This document shows positions 1 through 8,511 of a DNA stretch of 57,970 nucleotides, piece by piece. Both the position numbers and the translations under genes were made by a program. The stretch comes from Patescibacteria group bacterium. GTDB taxonomy: Bacteria > Patescibacteriota > Gracilibacteria > Peribacterales > Peribacteraceae. Position 1 is the stretch's first letter; each line of letters starts with the position of its first letter. The notes under the pieces are model-generated. The model did not search any database. It saw nothing but the letters and a program-made list of their open reading frames with translations, and was not told the DNA's origin. Location of the stretch: assembly GCA_018814875.1 (NCBI GenBank), contig JAHIYH010000025.1, positions 1-57,970 on the forward strand. Reading direction: 5' to 3'.

Positions 1-326
1 CTTCGATTGATATATTTTTCCAAATAGTCCACCTTCGCCACTGGTTGGCTTGCCAACCGAAGCCGCAGCGACTTTGAAAATTGTTAAACAACCAAAGTCC
101 AGTGGACTACGGTGGACAGCCTACGCTGCGCGTAGGCTGGAAGGGGTCATTTTTGCAGCGGAGCGCTTGGGAAGGCTGATCCGTGAGCAATCACAGGAGC
201 GGAACTTTTCTTTAGTTCTTTCTTTTAGTTATAAAAGAAAGAACAGGAAGAAGGCAGAGCAAAGATAGATAAAATTAGTGACTGAGAGATACCAATCCCA
301 GCAAAATTTGGTGTAATATAAAACCG
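1..326. other. Intergenic region without a convincing gene
   Basis: Positions 27-139 hold copy 1 of the structured repeat also found beside both tRNA-Ser genes (separate entry). The rest is AT-rich. The open frame at 50-268 begins inside the repeat, has no family resemblance and is not called. A TAATAT box at 314-319 precedes the permease start at 327 by 7 bases. Confidence 0.6.
27..139. repeat. Structured dispersed repeat, copy 1 (no tRNA attached)
   Basis: The outer stem is GTCCACC with GGTGGAC and the next stem is CCACTGG with CCAGTGG. The conserved centre contains CCGAAGCCGCAGCGACTT. A tail hairpin reads CAGCCTACG / CGTAGGCTG around a short GC loop. Copies at 40575-40717 and 52255-52367 keep the same fold with different stem bases. 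Here no tRNA-Ser follows the tail hairpin. Confidence 0.75.
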
Positions 327-1058
327 ATGGAGCTACTCATTATATTTTTCATATCTGTGTGTGCCAGTTTTATTGGGGCGCAAGTGGGAAGTGGTGGAAC
401 TATTTTAATCCCATTTCTTATTTTCTTTGGTCTTCCTGCGCCATCAGCAATTGCTGCGCATAAAACAGCTTCGCTATTTGGAGATATTGCAGCACTAAGA
501 AAGTACGCTCAAGACAACATGGTCAAATGGAGACTTGGTTTTTCCTTAGCATCATTAGAAATAGTTGGATCTGCAATTGGAGCAAGTTTACTTTTGAGTA
601 TCGATCCTGAATTTGTTGCTCGTACATTGGGATTTGTAATTCTTATTCCAATACCGTTCCTATTTATTTCTAACGTCGGATTAAAAAATCAAAAACGATC
701 TAAGCTAACTCTTGGAATTGGATCTGCCATATACTTCTTGCTAACTATTTGGTCCGGAGTTTTTCATGCTGGTGCTCTTACACTCTTTATTTATCTTCTC
801 GCAACATTTTTTGGTCTTACATTTATTCAAGCAAAAGCTACTAAAATCATTCCATCCTATTTTGGTCGCATTACAGCAATCATTATCTATATTTATGGAG
901 GAATTATGAATTGGACGTTTATCATCCCTATAACTATCGGATATATGATTGGATCGCACCTTGGGGCCTCTTTTGCTCTTACAAAAGGCAATCGATGGGT
1001 TAGAGCATTATTGGTCATCGTGGTGTCAGCCTCTTCTGTCAAATTGATCTTATTCTAA
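327..1058 (+). CDS. TauE/SafE-family membrane permease
   Basis: A 243-residue polytopic membrane protein of the TauE/SafE (DUF81) family, which is linked to export or uptake of sulfite, sulfoacetate or other small organic anions. The substrate cannot be read from sequence. The family hallmark is the N-terminal glycine-rich turn VGSGGTILIP (about residues 21-30) followed by a second amphipathic stretch with AAHKTASLFGD. About seven hydrophobic segments fill the length, close to the usual 240-260 residues. The start at 327 follows a TAATAT box by 7 bases, so the mRNA may be leaderless. The next gene runs the same way after 39 bases. The family is confident, the transported compound unknown. Confidence 0.85.
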   Translation: MELLIIFFISVCASFIGAQVGSGGTILIPFLIFFGLPAPSAIAAHKTASLFGDIAALRKYAQDNMVKWRLGFSLASLEIVGSAIGASLLLSIDPEFVARTLGFVILIPIPFLFISNVGLKNQKRSKLTLGIGSAIYFLLTIWSGVFHAGALTLFIYLLATFFGLTFIQAKATKIIPSYFGRITAIIIYIYGGIMNWTFIIPITIGYMIGSHLGASFALTKGNRWVRALLVIVVSASSVKLILF

Positions 1059-1097
1059 GAACGAGTACACTGATCGCGTCATTTCCACTATTTAATT

Positions 1098-2300
1098 ATG
1101 AAAAGATTTTCTTCAGCCCTAATAACGTTGAGCCTTTTAGTTCCTGTCGTCGCATTCGCTGCAACTTTTCAAGCTGCAAAAGATGACGATAAGCTCTTTA
1201 TGGTAAGTGTTCCTGTTTGGGATGACTTATACGTTGCTGGAGGATTGGTACAGATAAAAGAAACTATAGGTGGAGACCTTGTAATTGCTGGTGGCGAAAT
1301 TACTATTACCGGTAATGTAGAAGAAGATATTATTGCAGGAGGAGGACGAATAACAATCGACGGTAATGTAGGTGATGATATACGTGTAGTTGGAGGTGAC
1401 ATCGAAATAAGAGGAACCGTATCGGACGATTTGATTGTAGCTGGAGGTACAGTTCGAATAACTGAAGATGCTGTGATTAATGGAGACGCGATAGTTGCAG
1501 GAGGAATGCTGGTGATAGACGGAACAATTAAAGGGAATATAACTGTAGGAGGAGGACAAGTTTATTTGGCCGGAACAGTAGAAGGAGATGCACTCGTAGA
1601 TGTTGAATCATTACAATTAAATGGAGAGATTCTTGGAAAAGCAAAGATCGTATCAAAAGAAGTAACAGTTCAAGAAGGAGCATCTATTGGCGGCGATTTG
1701 GAATACTGGTCTACAGAAGTTGATCCATATGCAGGAATTGTGAGTGGAGATACGTTCATGAATCCTGATTTGAAAAGATCAAAGAAAGTGATGTCTGATA
1801 AAACTTTCTTTGGAGCGGCAAAAGTAGCACTTATTGCATACTTTGGATTCACGTTACTCAGCGCTGCTCTGATTATTTTCATCTTGGTGATAGCTACAAA
1901 TAAATTCCCCAAGGAAGCAGCTAAACTGGTAGATAAGAAGCCGTGGAAAAGTTTGTTTATGGGATTGGCCTTCTTCGTTATAACGCCATTTGTTGCACTT
2001 CTCTTCCTCATTTCTATAATTGGTGCTCCTATTGCGCTGTTGATATTCCTCATATACGGATTCGCAATCTTCTTTGCCAAAGCACTTACAGCATTTATAT
2101 TTGCATCGTTTATATCTCTGTATTACAAGAAGAAGTGGGGCAAGGTCGCATTATTTTTTGTTGCTATTGCATTCTTAGTACTTCTAAAACTACTGACATT
2201 CGTACCTATCATTGGATGGATCATTAATCTTGTATTCATCCTCATAGCGTTTGGTGCACTGATTCAGATGAAAATGGATATATGGAAGAAGTTTGCCTAA
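1098..2300 (+). CDS. Membrane-anchored bactofilin-like beta-helix protein
   Basis: A 400-residue protein with an N-terminal signal peptide (residues 1-21, ending AFA). Residues about 45-195 form a run of short repeats of the type GGDLVIAGGEITITGN, with G-D and G-G turns every 16-18 residues; this is the pattern of bactofilin-type right-handed beta helices. From about residue 245 there are four hydrophobic segments, so the beta domain is probably outside the cytoplasm and held by the C-terminal membrane part. Bactofilins proper are short and cytoplasmic and this arrangement differs from them, so the role may be an envelope scaffold. A GC-rich hairpin with a T-run follows the stop. Beta-helix fold likely; function inferred. 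Confidence 0.7.
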   Translation: MKRFSSALITLSLLVPVVAFAATFQAAKDDDKLFMVSVPVWDDLYVAGGLVQIKETIGGDLVIAGGEITITGNVEEDIIAGGGRITIDGNVGDDIRVVGGDIEIRGTVSDDLIVAGGTVRITEDAVINGDAIVAGGMLVIDGTIKGNITVGGGQVYLAGTVEGDALVDVESLQLNGEILGKAKIVSKEVTVQEGASIGGDLEYWSTEVDPYAGIVSGDTFMNPDLKRSKKVMSDKTFFGAAKVALIAYFGFTLLSAALIIFILVIATNKFPKEAAKLVDKKPWKSLFMGLAFFVITPFVALLFLISIIGAPIALLIFLIYGFAIFFAKALTAFIFASFISLYYKKKWGKVALFFVAIAFLVLLKLLTFVPIIGWIINLVFILIAFGALIQMKMDIWKKFA

Positions 2301-2313
2301 TCGATCTAACCGT

Positions 2314-2343
2314 AGCAGCGACGTCGCGTCGCTGCTGCGTTTT
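2314..2343 (+). terminator. Rho-independent-type terminator
   Basis: A perfect 9-bp stem AGCAGCGAC/GTCGCTGCT with a 5-base loop is followed by GCGTTTT, 14 bases after the stop of the bactofilin-like gene. It lies between convergent genes and could serve both strands. Confidence 0.7.
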
Positions 2344-2360
2344 GTATCAGATTAGATCTG

Positions 2361-2819
2361 TTACGTGTTTGTTGTAATCGAATACAATGCAACCCCTGCT
2401 GCCACAGCAACGTTCAACGATTCCTTTTTCCCCTTCATTGGAATCTGAACTTTTGAATCACAAAGATCAAGTAACTCTTTTGGAACACCTGTGACTTCGT
2501 GTCCAACTATTAAACATATTTTTGAAGAAGATTCGAACTGCAAAAGCTTCTGTGCATCGTCAGTAAGTTCTAATGCAACAATATCGAATCCGTCACTTTT
2601 TAGATCCTTTATAACATCTGTTGGATCCTTGTTATATTCCCATGGAATAAATTCTTCTGCACCAATCGCCGTCTTGGATATCTCTCTACGAGGCGGAGTT
2701 GCTGTGTAACCCGTCAAGAAGAGCTTGCGTACACCAAAAGCGTCACACGTACGAAAGAACGAGCCGACATTCCAAAGTGAACGAATATTGTGTGCCAATA
2801 AAACTACTTCACGTTCCAT
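2361..2819 (-). CDS. SpoU/TrmH-family RNA 2'-O-methyltransferase
   Basis: A 152-residue S-adenosylmethionine-dependent RNA ribose methyltransferase of the SPOUT (trefoil-knot) class. The three SpoU motifs are visible: NVGSFFRTCDAFGV near residue 17, LIVGHEVTGV near residue 105, and IPMKGKKESLNVAVAAGVAL near residue 126, which forms the knot and binds AdoMet. There is no N-terminal L30e-like RNA-binding extension, so this is the minimal form seen in TrmL-like enzymes; the RNA target is not determinable. The start lies 2 bases after the stop of the PurQ-like gene, so the two are probably co-transcribed. Confidence 0.88.
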   Translation of the reverse strand: MEREVVLLAHNIRSLWNVGSFFRTCDAFGVRKLFLTGYTATPPRREISKTAIGAEEFIPWEYNKDPTDVIKDLKSDGFDIVALELTDDAQKLLQFESSSKICLIVGHEVTGVPKELLDLCDSKVQIPMKGKKESLNVAVAAGVALYSITTNT

Positions 2820-2821
2820 AA

Positions 2822-4045
2822 TTATCTAAACACACTCAGAGTACTCGCATGAGGATTAGCAGACACTTCAGATAACTTTCCTGTACACAATTGTTGTTCA
2901 TTTATATTCCCTAACACATAACAAATACCGGATATCGCATCCTTCCCAAGAATACGCGATCCAGTGTCCGGATCATCACGCCTAAGAACAGTAATCCCCT
3001 TCTGTAGTGGGGACGATGTTTCTTCTTCTTGTTTTGAATCAGGATTCCACTTCGTCACATTTTGTCCTCTTTTGATATATGCAATCTCTTTATTTGGATT
3101 AAAAAGAGAAAGAATTGAGAGGACTTCTTGCGGTTTCATTTCTTTTGAAGAGAAATACTTTAGCTGCTTAATCTGTATATCAGACGCAACTCTCCTTGCG
3201 GCTTGCTCAATGGTTCTCTCTTCATTATTTACAATGATCGTATCTATGAAGATTTCTGTGTCGCGTTTCTCATGATCGGATAATTTAATATCATTCAACT
3301 CTAAAAGATCTGCAGATAATCCTCCGCCTCTTCCATTCTCAACCCAATTCTTCATCGAAATGAAATACGGATCTCCTACAATTGTTCGTTCGGGATGTGG
3401 CATGAGTGCAACAACGTTCCCTTCTTTATTACAAATACCTGCTGCTCCAAACAATGATCCATTTGGACAAATTGGTGCATCATCCGAAACGTTTCCATCA
3501 CTGTCGCAATAGGAGAATGCTATTTGATCGTTTCTCTTAAGCTCCTCAATGACGTCTTTATCTTTCGTGGCAAATCTCCCTTCACCATGAGCTATTGGAA
3601 GTTGCATAGCTCCTTCCCAATCTGATGTTGCGCAACGATCACGTTTGCAAGTAGGCGTAATCCATATCCACTCATTCAAGAATCCAACTGCTTCATTCTC
3701 TACTACATTTCTAGCCAAACTCATCCTAAGCCCTTTATCTAATGGAATGAGCCCGCTCTCTACCAGAACTTGCGCTCCATTACAGTTTCCTATGATCACC
3801 TTCCCATTTGCGGCTTCTTCTGCCAAAAATGCAAGAAGAGGATCTCTGGCTGCTACCATTCCGGCTCTGCCACGATCTTCGTAACTAAATCCACCGGGGA
3901 TGAAATATCCATCTATATCACTTAACTTATCGTGTGAGTCATTCCACTTAAAGAAAACTGCCTCCATTCCACATCGTCTGATGGAGCGTAAAGACTCTAC
4001 TTCGCAGTTATTGCCAGGAAATGATAGAACAGCGACCTTAGTCAT
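2822..4045 (-). CDS. purQ: PurQ-like glutamine amidotransferase with C-terminal extension
   Basis: Residues 1-235 match the glutaminase subunit of phosphoribosylformylglycinamidine synthase, a class I amidotransferase that supplies ammonia for the fourth step of purine synthesis. The start SFPGNNCE, the nucleophile in GNCNGAQ (Cys88) and the His217/Glu219 pair in MPHPER are intact. At 407 residues it is much longer than a usual PurQ (about 225-280). The last 170 residues, with a helical part near RVASDIQIKQLKYF, match nothing I can name. No purL or purS is in the window. A TAAAAT box ends 6 bases before the ATG. The gene is followed at once by the SpoU methyltransferase. Confidence 0.85.
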   Translation of the reverse strand: MTKVAVLSFPGNNCEVESLRSIRRCGMEAVFFKWNDSHDKLSDIDGYFIPGGFSYEDRGRAGMVAARDPLLAFLAEEAANGKVIIGNCNGAQVLVESGLIPLDKGLRMSLARNVVENEAVGFLNEWIWITPTCKRDRCATSDWEGAMQLPIAHGEGRFATKDKDVIEELKRNDQIAFSYCDSDGNVSDDAPICPNGSLFGAAGICNKEGNVVALMPHPERTIVGDPYFISMKNWVENGRGGGLSADLLELNDIKLSDHEKRDTEIFIDTIIVNNEERTIEQAARRVASDIQIKQLKYFSSKEMKPQEVLSILSLFNPNKEIAYIKRGQNVTKWNPDSKQEEETSSPLQKGITVLRRDDPDTGSRILGKDAISGICYVLGNINEQQLCTGKLSEVSANPHASTLSVFR

Positions 4046-4051
4046 ATTTGC

Positions 4052-4092
4052 ATTTTAAACTAGCCCAAGCCCTAACCCTAGCCCTAAACCGT
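4052..4092. repeat. Short word repeat (ctagccc/ccctaac)
   Basis: Between purQ and frr the heptamer CCCTAGC/CCCTAAC recurs about four times (ctagcccaagccctaac...). Similar words occur at 37930-37985, 39510-39540 and 52475-52500. Confidence 0.6.
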
Positions 4093-4629
4093 CATAACTT
4101 CTTCTTCCTTCTTTTTCATGAATTCTTCAACTCTTTCATTAGCTACTTTAACGGCTTTTTCAAGTTCTTCTAATAATGTATATCTAGCATCCTCATCCTT
4201 CTCATTATCCTTAATGTCATCATTCACATCTTGTCGCTGTTGGCGAATAGAAATACGTGCTTCTTCCGACAATTTATGAACCACTTTAGTAAGTTGTGTC
4301 CTGCGTTCTTCTGTCATAGGCGGAAGATTAATACGAAGTACGCTCCCATCGTTTACAGGAGACGTTCCCAAGTCCACTTGCATCAATGCCTTTTCTATAT
4401 TTCCCAGAATGGATGGATCCCACGGCTGTATGATAAAAGTTTTTGCATTTTCCACAGTGATACCAGCAACTGCCTTAAGAGGTTGCCTTTGCCCATATGC
4501 ATCTACATCTACATTCTCTAATAAAGAAGCATTCGCCCTACCAGTATGCAATTTTGCAAACTCACCATGTAAATGTGTCAGAATCTTTTCTACTTCACCG
4601 TTGAATTTTTCGATACGTGAATCGGCCAT
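4084..4629 (-). CDS. frr: Ribosome recycling factor
   Basis: A 181-residue protein colinear with ribosome recycling factor, which with EF-G splits the post-termination ribosome. The family motifs are present: HTGRANASLLE near residue 26, IQPWDPSILGNIEKAL near residue 77, INLPPMTEERRTQLTK near residue 105, and RQQRQDVND near residue 137 in the long three-helix bundle. Length is standard (about 185). It lies downstream of pyrH in the same direction, the widely conserved pyrH-frr order, but a 106-bp MITE-like palindrome has entered the gap between them. Confidence 0.95.
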   Translation of the reverse strand: MADSRIEKFNGEVEKILTHLHGEFAKLHTGRANASLLENVDVDAYGQRQPLKAVAGITVENAKTFIIQPWDPSILGNIEKALMQVDLGTSPVNDGSVLRINLPPMTEERRTQLTKVVHKLSEEARISIRQQRQDVNDDIKDNEKDEDARYTLLEELEKAVKVANERVEEFMKKKEEEVMTV

Positions 4630-4701
4630 ATATAAGTGGGTGGTGGAATATTACAGCTACAAACTACCAGTTATGAGTTTATAAGTACAACTGATTAGCT
4701 T

Positions 4702-4807
4702 CTAGGGAACCTCTGATTAATACATAAAACGTAACGCGGATTCGACTATCCGCGCATATCTTGCAGGTAATCGAACCTGCACTACGTGTTTTTCAGAGGT
4801 TCCCTAG
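4702..4807. mobile_element. MITE-like palindrome, copy A
   Basis: A 106-bp element with perfect 15-base terminal inverted repeats CTAGGGAACCTCTGA / TCAGAGGTTCCCTAG and two internal hairpins (GCGGAT...ATCCGC and GCAGGT...ACCTGC). Copy B (44895-45000) has the same length and nearly the same bases; copy C (17208-17315) is a diverged, inverted copy. It codes for nothing, and no transposase with these ends is in the window. It sits between pyrH and frr. Confidence 0.8.
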
Positions 4808-4895
4808 CTACTAGAAGAGTTGTTATCTGTGAATTCTAAGATTTTTGAATTTTCCTCTTTTCCTATTAATAACTTTATTCCACTTCCTCTAGAAG

Positions 4896-5600
4896 CTAGT
4901 TAACCAACGTTCCTACATCTCCCCCTTCTGCAGCTTTGATCAAGTTGCTCCTGTTCTTAAAGTTGAATACACGAATTGGAAGTTTCTGATCCTGACAAAG
5001 ACTAAATGCTGCCTGATCCATGATATTCAAATGTTTCTCGATAGCTTCTTGATATGTGAGCTTGTTATATAATTTAGCATCCGAATGTTTGTCTGGATCT
5101 TTGTCGTACACACCATCTACATTGGTAGCCTTAAGAAGAATCTCACAGCTTAATTCAACGGCGCGCAATGCGGCAGCTGAGTCTGTTGTGAAGTAAGGGT
5201 TACCAGTTCCACCTGCACAAATGACAATTCTTTCCTTTTCTAAGTGACGAATAACACGACGGCGCAAATATGGTTCGGCAAGTTGTGGTACATCAATAGC
5301 ACTACAAACACGCGTATATGTGCCCAATGTCTCGAGAGCTGATTGTAATCCAACACTATTCATAATAGTCGCTAGCATCCCCATGGCATCACTTGCCGTG
5401 CGTTCGATGCCACTTTCTTTGGTATCTCTGTACCGCCAGATATTTCCTCCTCCAACAACCACAACAACCTGTATTCCTTTATCAGACACTTCTTTGATGC
5501 TTTTAGCCACATCCATAAGAACCGTGTGATTTAACCCAAATCCGCCAGGCTTACTAAGAGCCTCGCCTGAGAGCTTTAACATGATTCTTTTGTACTTCAT
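4896..5600 (-). CDS. pyrH: UMP kinase
   Basis: A 234-residue amino-acid-kinase-fold UMP kinase that phosphorylates UMP to UDP. The family features are KLSGEAL (residues 9-15), VVVVGGGNIWR (about 45-55), the DAMGMLATIMN segment, the CAGGTGNPYFTTDSAA signature near residue 129, and LLKATNVDGVYDKDP near residue 155. Length is normal. The ATG is 7 bases downstream of a perfect TATAAT (5608-5613, reverse strand), suggesting a leaderless transcript. It is the first gene of the leftward pyrH-frr-purQ-spoU group. Confidence 0.95.
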   Translation of the reverse strand: MKYKRIMLKLSGEALSKPGGFGLNHTVLMDVAKSIKEVSDKGIQVVVVVGGGNIWRYRDTKESGIERTASDAMGMLATIMNSVGLQSALETLGTYTRVCSAIDVPQLAEPYLRRRVIRHLEKERIVICAGGTGNPYFTTDSAAALRAVELSCEILLKATNVDGVYDKDPDKHSDAKLYNKLTYQEAIEKHLNIMDQAAFSLCQDQKLPIRVFNFKNRSNLIKAAEGGDVGTLVN

Positions 5601-5607
5601 CCTATCT

Positions 5608-5613
5608 ATTATA
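5608..5613 (-). promoter_or_regulatory. -10 box of pyrH, leaderless spacing
   Basis: TATAAT on the reverse strand ends 7 bases before the pyrH ATG. With usual -10-to-start-site distances the mRNA would begin at or next to the ATG. No clear -35 box is seen. Confidence 0.6.
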
Positions 5614-5619
5614 CCTGTT

Positions 5620-5705
5620 TTAGGGACTAGGGGCTAGGCACTAGTATCTAGTTTGTAGCTGGTAGCTTGTAGGCGATCTACTACCAGCTACAAGCTACTA
5701 GCTAA
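5620..5705. repeat. Intergenic palindrome of ctagnn words
   Basis: Repeated GGGCTAGG/ACTAG words lead into a long hairpin in which GTAGCTGGTAG pairs with CTACCAGCTAC. A second imperfect hairpin (GCACCATTCTCCCGCT with AGCGGAATAATGTGC) lies at 5772-5808. Neither overlaps a gene. Confidence 0.6.
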
Positions 5706-5841
5706 TAAAAGCTCCTCAAACATGCAATTTTCTTGTAAAATACAATTATATTACAACAATGCCCCGGCCACGCACCATTCTCCCGCTGAAGCGGAATAAT
5801 GTGCGGGACGAGTCACTCAATAATTGTTCATTCTCAGTACG

Positions 5842-5847
5842 TATAAT
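5842..5847 (+). promoter_or_regulatory. -10 box of the tRNA-Arg gene
   Basis: TATAAT lies 12 bases upstream of the first base of tRNA-Arg. The -35 region is not clear. Confidence 0.45.
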
Positions 5848-5859
5848 GATGCATCACTT

Positions 5860-5936
5860 GCCCCGGTAGCTCAGTTGGATAGAGCGGAAGCCTTCTAAGC
5901 TTCAGGTCACAGGTTCGATCCCTGTCCGGGGTACCA
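5860..5936 (+). tRNA. tRNA-Arg (anticodon TCT), CCA encoded
   Basis: A full cloverleaf: acceptor GCCCCGG pairs with CCGGGGT (one G-T), the D arm contains AGCTCAGTTGGATAGAGC, the anticodon stem GAAGC/GCTTC holds the loop CTTCTAA (TCT), and the T arm is ACAGG TTCGATC CCTGT. The discriminator A (5933) is followed by an encoded CCA (5934-5936). The last 30 bases overlap the 3' end of the serine recombinase gene on the other strand, so the gene marks the left edge of an integrated element. Confidence 0.97.
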
Positions 5937-7517
5937 TATACTTTTAACCTCAGCCAAAGACAGACTTTTACCAGTTTGGAATTGGCTTTTGTTGAGTTCA
6001 AACCTGTGTTTTCCCAGTACAAGTGAACGCTTTGTTTTTGTGAGTGCTAATGTTACAAAATGAGGCTCATAATCCAATTTCTTGTCAGATATGCGCCAGT
6101 TCAAACCTAGTCCACGAACGACTTTTTTCTTCTGCTCAGCAGTACCTTTTTGAAAGGTATGCTTCGCATGAAGAATCAATTCTAAGCGATTCTTAATCTC
6201 TATATTCGGATTTTGTCTTTGTCTCATTGCTTCTTTTAAATCCTGCTCCAAACCATTCCTTTGAACTTTGAGTTCGTTTCTGCGAGTGTGAATTGTTGCT
6301 CGAATCTCTGCTTCAGATTCTTCCGCTAAGTTATTTTCCATATTTACAATGCGCTTATTCAATAATTCAATTTCACTTTTTAGGTGTTTTTCAACAGTGC
6401 TTTCTTTGGGATTGCTATCCATTTGATCGAGCATATGCAGACCGAACTCAATAACCTCATCGGGGATAGTCATGTCTTCTATTTTTTGCAGGATTTGTTC
6501 TTCAATTATCGTCTCTGACAGAGGCTTCTCGCAACACCTAATATTTTTCTTGCGGTGTCCGCAACGGTAATACTTGTACTCTTTCATCTCGCCAGTGGAC
6601 TTTACATGTTTGCTATGACTTTCTGCCGTAATCAGCGCATCGCAACAACCACAACGAAACAGACCCTTCAAATCAAACTGCAATTCACGAGTTCGCAGAC
6701 CCTTACCAGTGTTAAGAATTTCTTGTGCCTTCTCAAAATCTTTCTGTGTGATCATTGGAATATGTGCACCTACATACTCGACATTCTTCCATGTAAATAT
6801 TCCACTGTAGAATTTATTATGAAAGAGCGCATCGAATCGAGAACGACTGAATAGCTTCCCCTTTCTATACAACGGAGATTCTTCACACATATAGTCATAC
6901 AATTCCTTCATGGAAAGCCGATAATTGAGCAGGGTTTGCCACAAATGCTGAATAACGGGGAACGTTACGGAATCTATCAATATTCGCTTACAGCCTTTGT
7001 TTGCATGTTTTTCGTTTAGATATCCGATTGGTGCAGGAGCAGGAAACCAACCCTGCTCAATTTTCGTTTGCATTCCACGTTCTACATTTACCTTAAGATC
7101 ACGGCTAAACTGTGTAGCCATACCAAACTCTACATTTAGCACTAACGTATTCTCGGAAGGTAGATACGTCTTGTGTGGTGTTACGATTTCAGCAATAGCA
7201 CTTTCTTGTAGAAGCCAAATAACCGTACCTCCATCAATCATATTTCTTGCTAGACGATCAAGTTTCCAACAAAGAATACCTTCGGCTTCACCTTTATTAA
7301 TGCGCTCTATTAATTGCGAGAATCCCTTTCGACCAGGCGACTTCGCTGTTCTTTCATCTGTAATAACATCTGCTACTTCAAAACCACGCTCACGGGCTAC
7401 GTCTTGCATGGTGCGAACCTGATCTTGTATGGATTGCACTTGCTTCTTTTTATCCTCGGTAGATTTTCGAGCGTAAATGAAATACCTCATAGGAGATGCA
7501 TTATGAACCATAATCAC
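5907..7517 (-). CDS. Large serine recombinase (integrase of the tRNA-Arg element)
   Basis: A site-specific recombinase with the order typical of large serine integrases. The N-terminal resolvase domain starts MRYFIYARKST; counting from this internal Met (7490, the likelier start) the nucleophile is Ser10, and WKLDRLARN is the second active-site motif. A recombinase domain (IGYLNE...) is followed by a zinc ribbon (CGCC ... CGH...RCC) and a coiled-coil C-terminus rich in E/K/R. About 527-536 residues. The final residues and the stop codon are read from the 3' end of tRNA-Arg, so they derive from the chromosomal target. The 5' end overlaps the 3' end of the Rep gene. Role: integration and excision of the 5.9-14.7 kb element. 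Confidence 0.93.
   Translation of the reverse strand: MIMVHNASPMRYFIYARKSTEDKKKQVQSIQDQVRTMQDVARERGFEVADVITDERTAKSPGRKGFSQLIERINKGEAEGILCWKLDRLARNMIDGGTVIWLLQESAIAEIVTPHKTYLPSENTLVLNVEFGMATQFSRDLKVNVERGMQTKIEQGWFPAPAPIGYLNEKHANKGCKRILIDSVTFPVIQHLWQTLLNYRLSMKELYDYMCEESPLYRKGKLFSRSRFDALFHNKFYSGIFTWKNVEYVGAHIPMITQKDFEKAQEILNTGKGLRTRELQFDLKGLFRCGCCDALITAESHSKHVKSTGEMKEYKYYRCGHRKKNIRCCEKPLSETIIEEQILQKIEDMTIPDEVIEFGLHMLDQMDSNPKESTVEKHLKSEIELLNKRIVNMENNLAEESEAEIRATIHTRRNELKVQRNGLEQDLKEAMRQRQNPNIEIKNRLELILHAKHTFQKGTAEQKKKVVRGLGLNWRISDKKLDYEPHFVTLALTKTKRSLVLGKHRFELNKSQFQTGKSLSLAEVKSIWYPGQGSNL
5928..5937. other. Putative left attachment site (attL)
   Basis: GGGGTACCAT at the tRNA-Arg 3' end resembles GGAGTACCAA at 14735-14744, sharing GG-GTACCA. 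Serine integrases need only a very short common core, so such limited identity is compatible with att sites. Confidence 0.4.
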
Positions 7518-8508
7518 ATTGAGTAGAAGGCGAAGGAGTTCGAACCTGTTCTTGGAAGGGTTCTAAATGTGCTTTAATGAGTTCGATTGGATCAAATTTC
7601 ATTTCCTGTATTCGCCTTGCACGAGAAAGAAAGTCTCGGATATATGGTACTTTTTCAATTTGGTCTGTCGGTTTCCTTTTTGTTGTATCTATTGCTGTAA
7701 CAATTCGCTCTACCTTTGCTACATCAATGCTTTTTAGAATAGGAAAACAGGTGCTACGAGTATTAATACAGCACGATGCAAATACCGACTGTAAAAATTT
7801 CTGACCTTCTTTTTCGTTTACCAGTCTTGCTTTTTCATATTCTATGACTTTATGTAACGATACTTTCATAGCTTCCAAGCTCTTTATGTTCACTTGTACT
7901 TCTACTCTCGTCACTACTTCTTCTTCCATATAATTCATGAATAGATGAAACTTTCCCTTCTTCTGTGAATCTAACTTTTTATCGTACACACGTATAAAAT
8001 GTTTCTTATTACCTTTCTTTGCACCCAAATAAAACGTTTCCAAATGATTTCCGTTCTCAATACGTTGTTTTTTACGAAACTGTGACTTGTGACTTTTCCA
8101 TAACGTACTGGTTGAAACATTTACATCTAGACATAAATCAAGACGAGACAGTGACAAACTGGACTTATACTGCTTCATGAACTTCAACAAAAACTGGTCA
8201 AGTGCATCAATGTAAAAGAAAGCACCATAGAATGTGGCAACATAACTAATACTTCGAACTATTCCACCATCTATAATTTTTGTGAGACAAAAAACACCGT
8301 CTCCCTCAAACTCAAAATACAAAGACATCATGTTACTTTGAATTGCACACGTTACTGTGAATTCATATCCCATGAATAACACACCAAATTTTTGGTTAGA
8401 GTTTTCGGAAAGCCCAAGGAAAAACGAATCAAAAATTGGGCTTCTAAAATCGCTTTTAAAATTAAATCGGATTGTGTCGATGCCGAAGCGGAAAACTTGT
8501 ACTTTCAT
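7501..8508 (-). CDS. Rep_trans-like replication initiation protein
   Basis: A 335-residue protein whose middle resembles the replication initiation factor family (Rep_trans, PF02486) of rolling-circle plasmids, conjugative transposons and filamentous-phage RstA. Visible family features are LSRLDLCLDVN near residue 140, TFYLGAKKGNKKHFIRVYDK near residue 180 (the G-x-RvYDK signature), and TRVEVQVN near residue 222. Such proteins nick a double-strand origin through a tyrosine. It lies between the recombinase and a small ORF, all leftward, and suggests that the excised circle can replicate or be mobilised. The family call is from motif pattern only; the nicking tyrosine is not assigned. Confidence 0.72.
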   Translation of the reverse strand: MKVQVFRFGIDTIRFNFKSDFRSPIFDSFFLGLSENSNQKFGVLFMGYEFTVTCAIQSNMMSLYFEFEGDGVFCLTKIIDGGIVRSISYVATFYGAFFYIDALDQFLLKFMKQYKSSLSLSRLDLCLDVNVSTSTLWKSHKSQFRKKQRIENGNHLETFYLGAKKGNKKHFIRVYDKKLDSQKKGKFHLFMNYMEEEVVTRVEVQVNIKSLEAMKVSLHKVIEYEKARLVNEKEGQKFLQSVFASCCINTRSTCFPILKSIDVAKVERIVTAIDTTKRKPTDQIEKVPYIRDFLSRARRIQEMKFDPIELIKAHLEPFQEQVRTPSPSTQCDYGS

Positions 8509-8511
8509 GGT

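Noticed and set aside
50-268. 72-residue ORF at the window start
   Set aside because: Its first third is the structured repeat and the rest is low-complexity; no promoter at the proper distance.
5834-6022. Reverse-strand ORF across tRNA-Arg (GTPDRDRTCDLKLRRLPLY...)
   Set aside because: It is a translation of the antisense of a tRNA, a well-known artefact, and overlaps the recombinase end.
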